From Euwallacea fornicatus (Eukaryota > Arthropoda > Insecta > Coleoptera > Curculionidae): a DNA stretch of 64,000 bases. A model generated the notes under the pieces. It saw nothing but the letters and a program-made list of their open reading frames with translations, had not been told where the DNA came from and made no database searches. The translations under genes were made by a program, and so were the position numbers. The stretch lies in the NCBI RefSeq assembly GCF_040115645.1, contig NW_027096055.1, positions 1 to 64,000 of the forward strand. Direction: 5' to 3'. Every line of letters starts with the position of its first letter. Position 1 is the first letter of the stretch. This document shows, in pieces, positions 54,385 to 64,000 of the stretch.

Positions 54385-57200
54385 ACTTTTGTGACTTTTC
54401 AAACTTTGAAGCTCGATAGCTTCGGCAAATGAAGACCAAATTTGTTAAACAAAGTGTCAAATTAATCAGCTCGACGAGATCTTTAAAATGACACAACAAT
54501 TCATGATTGCATCTTGTTGAATTTCCAAGAAAAATAGTAATATATGTGCTCAAACACACAACTTTTGTGACTTTTCCAATTTTGAAGCTCGATAACTTTG
54601 GCAAATGAAGACCAAATTTGTTAAACAAAGTGTCAAATTAATCAGCTCGACGAGATCTTTAAAATGACACAACAATTCATGATTGCATCTTGTTGAATTT
54701 CCAAGAAAAATAGTACTTTATGTGCTCAAACACACAACTTTTGTGACTTTTCAAACTTTGAAGCTCGATAGCTTCGGCAAATGAAGACCAAATTTGTTAA
54801 ACAAAGTGTCAAATTAATCAGCTCGACGAGATCTTTAAAATGACACAACAATTCATGATTGCATCTTGTTGAATTTCCAAGAAAAATAGTAATATATGTG
54901 CTCAAACACACAACTTTTGTGACTTTTCAAACTTTGAAGCTCGATAACTTTGGCAAATGTGGACCAAATTTGTTAACCAAAGTGTCAAATTAATCAGCTC
55001 GACGAGATCTTTAAAATGACACAACACATCATTATTACATCTTGTTGAATTTCCAAGAAAAATAGTACATTATGTGGTCAAACTCACAACTTTTGTGACT
55101 TTTCAAACTTTGAAGCTCGATAACTTCGGCAAATGTGGACCAAATTTCTTAAACAAAGTGTCAAAGTAATCACCTCAACGAGATTTTGAAGATGTCACAA
55201 CACATCATGATTACATCTTGTTGAACTTCCAAGAAAAATAGTACTTTATGTGCTCAAACACACAACTTTTGTGACTTTTCAAATTTTGAAGCTCGATAAC
55301 TTCGGCAAATGAGGACCAAATTTGTTAAATAAAGTGTCAAATTAATCAGCTTGACGAGATTTTGAATATGTCACAACACATCATGATTGCATCTTGTTGA
55401 ATTTCCAAGAAAAATAGTACTTTATGTGCTCAAACACACATATTTTGTTACTTTTCAAACTTTGAAGCTCGATAACTTCGGCAAATGTGGACCAAATTTC
55501 TTAAACAAAGTGTCAAATTAATCAGCTCGACGAGATCTTTAAAATGACACAACAATTCATGATTGCATCTTGTTGAATTTCCAAGAAAAATAGTAATATA
55601 TGTGCTCAAACACACAACTTTTGTGACTTTTCAAACTTTGAAGCTCGATAACTTTGGCAAATGTGGACCAAATTTGTTAACCAAAGTGTCAAATTAATCA
55701 GCTCGACGAGATCTTTAAAATGACACAACACATCATTATTACATCTTGTTGAATTTCCAAGAAAAATAGTACATTATGTGGTCAAACTCACAACTTTTGT
55801 GACTTTTCAAACTTTGAAGCTCGATAACTTCGGCAAATGTGGACCAAATTTCTTAAACAAAGTGTCAAAGTAATCACCTCAACGAGATTTTGAAGATGTC
55901 ACAACACATCATGATTACATCTTGTTGAACTTCCAAGAAAAATAGTACTTTATGTGCTCAAACACACAACTTTTGTGACTTTTCAAATTTTGAAGCTCGA
56001 TAACTTCGGCAAATGAGGACCAAATTTGTTAAATAAAGTGTCAAATTAATCAGCTTGACGAGATTTTGAATATGTCACAACACATCATGATTGCATCTTG
56101 TTGAATTTCCAAGAAAAATAGTACTTTATGTGCTCAAACACACATATTTTGTTACTTTTCAAACTTTGAAGCTCGATAACTTCGGCAAATGTGGACCAAA
56201 TTTCTTAAACAAAGTGTCAAATTAATCAGCTCGACGAGATCTTTAAAATGACACAACAATTCATGATTGCATCTTGTTGAATTTCCAAGAAAAATAGTAC
56301 TTTATGTGCTCAAACACACAACTTTTGTGACTTTTCAAACTTTGAAGCTCGATAGCTTCGGCAAATGAAGACCAAATTTGTTAAACAAAGTGTCAAATTA
56401 ATCAGCTCGACGAGATCTTTAAAATGACACAACAATTCATGATTGCATCTTGTTGAATTTCCAAGAAAAATAGTAATATATGTGCTCAAACACACAACTT
56501 TTGTGACTTTTCAAAATTTGAAGCTCGATAACTTTGGCAAATGTGGACCAAATTTGTTAACCAAAGTGTCAAATTAATCAGCTCGACGAAATCTTTAAAA
56601 TGACACAACAATTCATGATTGCATCTTGTTGAATTTCCAAGAAAAATAGTAATATATGTGCTCAAACACACAACTTTTGTGACTTTTCAAAATTTGAAGC
56701 TCGATAACTTTGGCAAATGTGGACCAAATTTGTTAACCAAAGTGTCAAATTAATCAGCTCGACGAGATCTTTAAAATGACACAACAATTCATGATTGCAT
56801 CTTGTTGAATTTCCAAGAAAAATAGTACTTTATGTGCTCAAACACACAACTTTTGTGACTTTTCAAACTTTGAAGCTCGATAACTTCGGCAAATGTGGAC
56901 CAAATTTCTTAAACAAAGTGTCAAAGTAATCACCTCAACGAGATTTTGAAGATGTCACAACACATCATGATTACATCTTGTTGAACTTCCAAGAAAAATA
57001 GTACTTTATGTGCTCAAACACACAACTTTTGTGACTTTTCAAATTTTGAAGCTCGATAACTTCGGCAAATGAGGACCAAATTTGTTAAATAAAGTGTCAA
57101 ATTAATCAGCTTGACGAGATTTTGAATATGTCACAACACATCATGATTGCATCTTGTTGAATTTCCAAGAAAAATAGTACTTTATGTGCTCAAACACACC
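54385..57200 (+). repeat. Shortened copy of the composite HOR
   Basis: Order A-C3-A-[G2-M-I2-F]x2-A-L-B-M-I2. Compared with 49633-53152 it lacks G2-M-Et-A2 between the second tetramer and A-L-B, a four-monomer (704 bp) difference. The F at the junction (56145-56320) has a TACTTTA tail, whereas the corresponding F elsewhere in this zone has TAATATA. Confidence 0.85.
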
Positions 57201-58784
57201 ACTTTTGTGACTTTTCCAATTTTGAAGCTCGATAACTTTGGCAAATGAAGACCAAATTTGTTAAACAAAGTGTCAAATTAATCAGCTCGACGAGATCTTT
57301 AAAATGACACAACAATTCATGATTGCATCTTGTTGAATTTCCAAGAAAAATAGTACTTTATGTGCTCAAACACACCACTTTTGTGACTTTTCCAATTTTG
57401 AAGCTCGATAACTTTGGCAAATGAAGACCAAATTTGTTAAACAAAGTGTCAAATTAATCAGCTCGACGAGATTTTGAAGATGTCACAACACATCATGATT
57501 GCATCTTGTTGAATTTCCAAGAAAAATAGTACTTTATGTGCTCAAACACACATATTTTGTGACTTTTCAAACTTTGAAGCTCGATAACTTCGGCAAATGT
57601 GGACCAAATTTCTTACACAAAGTGTCAAATTAATCAGCTCGACGAGATCTTTAAAATGACACAACAATTCATGATTGCATCTTGTTGAATTTCCAAGAAA
57701 AATAGTAATATATGTGCTCAAACACACAACTTTTGTGACTTTTCAAACTTTGAAGCTCGATAGCTTCGGCAAATGAAGACCAAATTTGTTAAACAAAGTG
57801 TCAAATTAATCAGCTCGACGAGATCTTTAAAATGACACAACAATTCATGATTGCATCTTGTTGAATTTCCAAGAAAAATAGTACTTTATGTGCTCAAACA
57901 CACAACTTTTGTGACTTTTCAAACTTTGAAGCTCGATAGCTTCGGCAAATGAAGACCAAACTTGTTAAACAAAGTGTCAAATTAATCAGCTCGACGAGAT
58001 CTTTAAAATGACACAACAATTCATGATTGCATCTTGTTGAATTTCCAAGAAAAATAGTAATATATGTGCTCAAACACACAACTTTTGTGACTTTTCAAAA
58101 TTTGAAGCTCGATAACTTTGGCAAATGTGGACCAAATTTGTTAACCAAAGTGTCAAATTAATCAGCTCGACGAAATCTTTAAAATGACACAACAATTCAT
58201 GATTGCATCTTGTTGAATTTCCAAGAAAAATAGTAATATATGTGCTCAAACACACAACTTTTGTGACTTTTCAAAATTTGAAGCTCGATAGCTTCGGCAA
58301 ATGAAGACCAAATTTGTTAAACAAAGTGTCAAATTAATCAGCTCGACGAGATCTTTAAAATGACACAACAATTCATGATTGCATCTTGTTGAATTTCCAA
58401 GAAAAATAGTAATATATGTGCTCAAACACACAACTTTTGTGACTTTTCAAAATTTGAAGCTCGATAACTTTGGCAAATGTGGACCAAATTTGTTAACCAA
58501 AGTGTCAAATTAATCAGCTCGACGAAATCTTTAAAATGACACAACAATTCATGATTGCATCTTGTTGAATTTCCAAGAAAAATAGTAATATATGTGCTCA
58601 AACACACAACTTTTGTGACTTTTCAAAATTTGAAGCTCGATAACTTTGGCAAATGTGGACCAAATTTGTTAACCAAAGTGTCAAATTAATCAGCTCGACG
58701 AGATCTTTAAAATGACACAACAATTCATGATTGCATCTTGTTGAATTTCCAAGAAAAATAGTACTTTATGTGCTCAAACACACA
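57201..58784 (+). repeat. First appearance of Kp and Ap private variants
   Basis: Order C3-D2-Kp-A2-Ap-L-(B/A hybrid)-L-B. Kp has CTTACACAAAG and Ap has CAAACTTGTT, neither seen before 57.5 kb. The monomer at 58257-58432 has the B centre (CAAAATTTG) but the A hairpin (GATAGCTTCGG) and a TAATATA tail. It lies between two L monomers. Confidence 0.82.
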
Positions 58785-61700
58785 ACTTTTGTGACTTTTC
58801 AAACTTTGAAGCTCGATAACTTTGGCAAATGTGGACCAAATTTGTTAACCAAAGTGTCAAATTAATCAGCTCGACGAGATCTTTAAAATGACACAACAAT
58901 TCATGATTGCATCTTGTTGAATTTCCAAGAAAAATAGTACTTTATGTGCTCAAACACACCACTTTTGTGACTTTTCCAATTTTGAAGCTCGATAACTTTG
59001 GCAAATGAAGACCAAATTTGTTAAACAAAGTGTCAAATTAATCAGCTCGACGAGATTTTGAAGATGTCACAACACATCATGATTGCATCTTGTTGAATTT
59101 CCAAGAAAAATAGTACTTTATGTGCTCAAACACACATATTTTGTGACTTTTCAAACTTTGAAGCTCGATAACTTCGGCAAATGTGGACCAAATTTCTTAC
59201 ACAAAGTGTCAAATTAATCAGCTCGACGAGATCTTTAAAATGACACAACAATTCATGATTGCATCTTGTTGAATTTCCAAGAAAAATAGTAATATATGTG
59301 CTCAAACACACAACTTTTGTGACTTTTCAAACTTTGAAGCTCGATAGCTTCGGCAAATGAAGACCAAATTTGTTAAACAAAGTGTCAAATTAATCAGCTC
59401 GACGAGATCTTTAAAATGACACAACAATTCATGATTGCATCTTGTTGAATTTCCAAGAAAAATAGTACTTTATGTGCTCAAACACACAACTTTTGTGACT
59501 TTTCAAACTTTGAAGCTCGATAGCTTCGGCAAATGAAGACCAAACTTGTTAAACAAAGTGTCAAATTAATCAGCTCGACGAGATCTTTAAAATGACACAA
59601 CAATTCATGATTGCATCTTGTTGAATTTCCAAGAAAAATAGTAATATATGTGCTCAAACACACAACTTTTGTGACTTTTCAAAATTTGAAGCTCGATAAC
59701 TTTGGCAAATGTGGACCAAATTTGTTAACCAAAGTGTCAAATTAATCAGCTCGACGAAATCTTTAAAATGACACAACAATTCATGATTGCATCTTGTTGA
59801 ATTTCCAAGAAAAATAGTAATATATGTGCTCAAACACACAACTTTTGTGACTTTTCAAACTTTGAAGCTCGATAACTTTGGCAAATGTGGACCAAATTTG
59901 TTAACCAAAGTGTCAAATTAATCAGCTCGACGAGATCTTTAAAATGACACAACACATCATTATTACATCTTGTTGAATTTCCAAGAAAAATAGTACATTA
60001 TGTGGTCAAACTCACAACTTTTGTGACTTTTCAAACTTTGAAGCTCGATAACTTCGGCAAATGTGGACCAAATTTCTTAAACAAAGTGTCAAAGTAATCA
60101 CCTCAACGAGATTTTGAAGATGTCACAACACATCATGATTACATCTTGTTGAACTTCCAAGAAAAATAGTACTTTATGTGCTCAAACACACAACTTTTGT
60201 GACTTTTCAAATTTTGAAGCTCGATAACTTCGGCAAATGAGGACCAAATTTGTTAAATAAAGTGTCAAATTAATCAGCTTGACGAGATTTTGAATATGTC
60301 ACAACACATCATGATTGCATCTTGTTGAATTTCCAAGAAAAATAGTACTTTATGTGCTCAAACACACATATTTTGTTACTTTTCAAACTTTGAAGCTCGA
60401 TAACTTCGGCAAATGTGGACCAAATTTCTTAAACAAAGTGTCAAATTAATCAGCTCGACGAGATCTTTAAAATGACACAACAATTCATGATTGCATCTTG
60501 TTGAATTTCCAAGAAAAATAGTACTTTATGTGCTCAAACACACAACTTTTGTGACTTTTCAAACTTTGAAGCTCGATAACTTTGGCAAATGTGGACCAAA
60601 TTTGTTAACCAAAGTGTCAAATTAATCAGCTCGACGAGATCTTTAAAATGACACAACAATTCATGATTGCATCTTGTTGAATTTCCAAGAAAAATAGTAC
60701 TTTATGTGCTCAAACACACCACTTTTGTGACTTTTCCAATTTTGAAGCTCGATAACTTTGGCAAATGAAGACCAAATTTGTTAAACAAAGTGTCAAATTA
60801 ATCAGCTCGACGAGATTTTGAAGATGTCACAACACATCATGATTGCATCTTGTTGAATTTCCAAGAAAAATAGTACTTTATGTGCTCAAACACACATATT
60901 TTGTGACTTTTCAAACTTTGAAGCTCGATAACTTCGGCAAATGTGGACCAAATTTCTTACACAAAGTGTCAAATTAATCAGCTCGACGAGATCTTTAAAA
61001 TGACACAACAATTCATGATTGCATCTTGTTGAATTTCCAAGAAAAATAGTAATATATGTGCTCAAACACACAACTTTTGTGACTTTTCAAACTTTGAAGC
61101 TCGATAGCTTCGGCAAATGAAGACCAAATTTGTTAAACAAAGTGTCAAATTAATCAGCTCGACGAGATCTTTAAAATGACACAACAATTCATGATTGCAT
61201 CTTGTTGAATTTCCAAGAAAAATAGTACTTTATGTGCTCAAACACACAACTTTTGTGACTTTTCAAACTTTGAAGCTCGATAGCTTCGGCAAATGAAGAC
61301 CAAACTTGTTAAACAAAGTGTCAAATTAATCAGCTCGACGAGATCTTTAAAATGACACAACAATTCATGATTGCATCTTGTTGAATTTCCAAGAAAAATA
61401 GTAATATATGTGCTCAAACACACAACTTTTGTGACTTTTCAAAATTTGAAGCTCGATAACTTTGGCAAATGTGGACCAAATTTGTTAACCAAAGTGTCAA
61501 ATTAATCAGCTCGACGAAATCTTTAAAATGACACAACAATTCATGATTGCATCTTGTTGAATTTCCAAGAAAAATAGTAATATATGTGCTCAAACACACA
61601 ACTTTTGTGACTTTTCAAAATTTGAAGCTCGATAACTTTGGCAAATGTGGACCAAATTTGTTAACCAAAGTGTCAAATTAATCAGCTCGACGAGATCTTT

Positions 61701-64000
61701 AAAATGACACAACAATTCATGATTGCATCTTGTTGAATTTCCAAGAAAAATAGTACTTTATGTGCTCAAACACATAACTTTTGTGACTTTTCAAACTTTG
61801 AAGCTCGATAGCTTCGGCAAATGAAGACCAAATTTGTTAAACAAAGTGTCAAATTAATCAGCTCGACGAGATCTTTAAAATGACACAACAATTCATGATT
61901 GCATCTTGTTGAATTTCCAAGAAAAATAGTAATATATGTGCTCAAACACACAACTTTTGTGACTTTTCAAAATTTGAAGCTCGATAACTTTGGCAAATGT
62001 GGACCAAATTTGTTAACCAAAGTGTCAAATTAATCAGCTCGACGAGATCTTTAAAATGACACAACAATTCATGATTGCATCTTGTTGAATTTCCAAGAAA
62101 AATAGTAATATATGTGCTCAAACACACAACTTTTGTGACTTTTCCAATTTTGAAGCTCGATAACTTTGGCAAATGAAGACCAAATTTGTTAAACAAAGTG
62201 TCAAATTAATCAGCTCGACGAGATCTTTAAAATGACACAACAATTCATGATTGCATCTTGTTGAATTTCCAAGAAAAATAGTACTTTATGTGCTCAAACA
62301 CACAACTTTTGTGACTTTTCAAACTTTGAAGCTCGATAGCTTCGGCAAATGAAGACCAAATTTGTTAAACAAAGTGTCAAATTAATCAGCTCGACGAGAT
62401 CTTTAAAATGACACAACAATTCATGATTGCATCTTGTTGAATTTCCAAGAAAAATAGTAATATATGTGCTCAAACACACAACTTTTGTGACTTTTCAAAC
62501 TTTGAAGCTCGATAACTTTGGCAAATGTGGACCAAATTTGTTAACCAAAGTGTCAAATTAATCAGCTCGACGAGATCTTTAAAATGACACAACACATCAT
62601 TATTACATCTTGTTGAATTTCCAAGAAAAATAGTACATTATGTGGTCAAACTCACAACTTTTGTGACTTTTCAAACTTTGAAGCTCGATAACTTCGGCAA
62701 ATGTGGACCAAATTTCTTAAACAAAGTGTCAAAGTAATCACCTCAACGAGATTTTGAAGATGTCACAACACATCATGATTACATCTTGTTGAACTTCCAA
62801 GAAAAATAGTACTTTATGTGCTCAAACACACAACTTTTGTGACTTTTCAAATTTTGAAGCTCGATAACTTCGGCAAATGAGGACCAAATTTGTTAAATAA
62901 AGTGTCAAATTAATCAGCTTGACGAGATTTTGAATATGTCACAACACATCATGATTGCATCTTGTTGAATTTCCAAGAAAAATAGTACTTTATGTGCTCA
63001 AACACACATATTTTGTTACTTTTCAAACTTTGAAGCTCGATAACTTCGGCAAATGTGGACCAAATTTCTTAAACAAAGTGTCAAATTAATCAGCTCGACG
63101 AGATCTTTAAAATGACACAACAATTCATGATTGCATCTTGTTGAATTTCCAAGAAAAATAGTACTTTATGTGCTCAAACACACAACTTTTGTGACTTTTC
63201 AAACTTTGAAGCTCGATAACTTTGGCAAATGTGGACCAAATTTGTTAACCAAAGTGTCAAATTAATCAGCTCGACGAGATCTTTAAAATGACACAACAAT
63301 TCATGATTGCATCTTGTTGAATTTCCAAGAAAAATAGTACTTTATGTGCTCAAACACACCACTTTTGTGACTTTTCCAATTTTGAAGCTCGATAACTTTG
63401 GCAAATGAAGACCAAATTTGTTAAACAAAGTGTCAAATTAATCAGCTCGACGAGATTTTGAAGATGTCACAACACATCATGATTGCATCTTGTTGAATTT
63501 CCAAGAAAAATAGTACTTTATGTGCTCAAACACACATATTTTGTGACTTTTCAAACTTTGAAGCTCGATAACTTCGGCAAATGTGGACCAAATTTCTTAC
63601 ACAAAGTGTCAAATTAATCAGCTCGACGAGATCTTTAAAATGACACAACAATTCATGATTGCATCTTGTTGAATTTCCAAGAAAAATAGTAATATATGTG
63701 CTCAAACACACAACTTTTGTGACTTTTCAAACTTTGAAGCTCGATAGCTTCGGCAAATGAAGACCAAATTTGTTAAACAAAGTGTCAAATTAATCAGCTC
63801 GACGAGATCTTTAAAATGACACAACAATTCATGATTGCATCTTGTTGAATTTCCAAGAAAAATAGTACTTTATGTGCTCAAACACACAACTTTTGTGACT
63901 TTTCAAACTTTGAAGCTCGATAGCTTCGGCAAATGAAGACCAAACTTGTTAAACAAAGTGTCAAATTAATCAGCTCGACGAGATCTTTAAAATGACACAA
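58785..64000 (+). repeat. Terminal block: E-D2-Kp-A2-Ap(-L) repeated three times
   Basis: Copies start at 58785, 60545 and 63185; the last is cut by the window end. The second and third are preceded by G2-M-I2-F, so a 10-mer G2-M-I2-F-E-D2-Kp-A2-Ap-L lies at 59841-61600 and at 62481 to the end of the window, offset by 15 monomers (2640 bp). Between them (61601-62480) is B-A-B-C3-A. A private C-to-T at 61775 (CACATAAC) marks the A monomer at 61777. Confidence 0.87.

Larger units (their letters stand above)
1..64000 (+). repeat. 176-bp tandem satellite array filling the window
   Basis: A unit beginning ACTTTTGTGA (or TATTTTGTTA) and ending GCTCAAACACAC recurs every 176 bp from first to last base, always on the same strand, for about 363.6 copies. 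Monomer starts are 2, 178, 354 and then 529+176k; the start at 63889 is still exactly in this register. Monomers differ at roughly 25 positions, mostly with two or three alleles each. No transposon, inverted segment, microsatellite or unique DNA interrupts the array. Long arrays of 150-180 bp AT-rich units are typical of centromeric or pericentromeric satellites of plants and animals; that placement is inferred, since no kinetochore or heterochromatin mark can be read from sequence. The window starts and ends inside the array, so its true borders are not visible. Confidence 0.98.

Noticed and set aside
870..63711. About 100 minus-strand open frames of 61 codons, one per monomer, as possible genes for a small protein family
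   Set aside because: They start with GTG (complement of CAC in CAAACACAC), not ATG. They overlap the neighbouring repeat by about 10 bp and cannot continue in frame because 176 is not a multiple of 3. They are open only where the tail is TAATATA: the TACTTTA tail puts a TAA stop at codon 6. They track a satellite allele, not a gene.
1..64000. CRISPR array
   Set aside because: The units are 176 bp, contiguous and near identical throughout. There are no short repeats alternating with unique spacers and no cas-like genes.
1..64000. CENP-B box
   Set aside because: I looked for the TTCG....A..CGGG pattern on both strands. The nearest strings, such as AGCTTCGGCAAATG, lack the spacing and the CGGG half.
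1..64000. Known plant centromere families of similar length (Arabidopsis about 178 bp, Brassica 176 bp)
   Set aside because: The length is similar, but the sequence does not match what I remember of either family. A database search (BLASTN against a plant satellite collection) would decide; I make no assignment.
1..64000. Embedded transposon, LTR or solo LTR
   Set aside because: Register and orientation are unbroken through the whole window, leaving no room for an insertion or its target-site duplication.
1..64000. Telomeric, rDNA, tRNA or promoter elements within the unit
   Set aside because: There are no TTTAGGG-like or TTAGGG-like runs. I see no A/B-box pair or tRNA fold. AT-rich strings such as TAATATATG are part of the repeat and are not evidence of promoters.

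Overview
The whole 64 kb window is one uninterrupted head-to-tail satellite DNA array. I see no genes, RNA genes, transposons, strand switches or unrelated spacer. The repeat unit is 176 bp (about 33% GC by hand count of one monomer). The window holds about 363.6 copies, all in the same orientation. From position 529 to the end, about 360 consecutive monomers keep exact 176-bp register. The only length change I found is a 1-bp loss near 431, in the monomer at 354-528. A long AT-rich array of this unit size points to a eukaryote and most resembles a (peri)centromeric satellite. A flowering plant is my best guess, but I do not recognise the family and cannot name the species.

Monomer numbering used here: m1 is the first base of ACTTTTGTGA, so monomers start at 2, 178, 354 and then 529+176k. 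Variant names are mine. A: GATAGCTTCGG at m31-41, GAAG at m47-50, tail TAATATA at m154-160 (A2 = tail TACTTTA; A3 = TGTCAC instead of TGACAC; Ap = CAAACTTG). B: m20=A, TGTGG, TTAACC. L: B with GACGAAAT and TAATATA tail. C1/C2/C3: CCAAT at m16-20 plus GAAG (C1 tail TAATATA; C3 tail TACTTTA; C2 has ACATCATGATTGC). D: like C but TTTTGAAGATG and AACTTCCAGG (D2 = AATTTCCAAG). E: m20=C, AACTTTGG, TTAACC (E2 = TTAAAC; Et = TAATATA tail). F: begins TATTTTGTTAC, with AACTTCGG and TTTCTTAAAC. G: E with ACATCATTATTAC (G2 = tail TACATTATGTGG; Gp = GTGACAAA and GACATAAC). H: E2 with CTTGACGAG and TTTTGAATATG. I: GAGG, TTAAATAAAG, CTTGACGAG (I2 = m20 T). J: TATTTTGTTAC with GAAGATCG. K: TATTTTGTGAC, TTTCTTAAAC, TAATATA tail (Kp = CTTACACAAAG). 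M: CAAAGTAATCACC, CTCAACGAG. N: TATTTTGTGAC, AACTTTGG, GAGG. O: E with GACACATCAATTC. P: m20=T, TTAAAC.

At a higher level the monomers form higher-order repeats (HORs) whose unit changes along the window. A 14/16-monomer pattern fills about 2.1-8.3 kb. A different 14-mer occurs three times (8.27-10.74, 14.61-17.07, 17.07-19.54 kb). A 10-mer is tandemly duplicated at 10.4-13.9 kb and recurs at 31.3, 36.4 and 39.4 kb. An 8-mer core and a 15-mer occupy 21.5-31.3 kb, with an unusual island at 22.9-25.0 kb. A 17-mer and its 16-mer derivative lie at 35.2-41.0 kb. A 4-mer (G2-M-I2-F) nested in a 16-mer dominates 42.4-56.3 kb. A block with its own private markers fills 57.4-64.0 kb. Hybrid monomers at many block edges look like products of unequal exchange or gene conversion.

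Nothing here encodes a protein. The many minus-strand open frames of 61 or 84 codons begin with GTG or TTG, recur once per monomer and cannot stay in frame across a 176-bp period. If the array has a function it is structural (chromatin, kinetochore or heterochromatin). The sequence features that bear on this are the invariant monomer length and a set of short dyad symmetries inside the unit. No new gene system is visible. The interest lies in the layered HOR architecture and the dyads.
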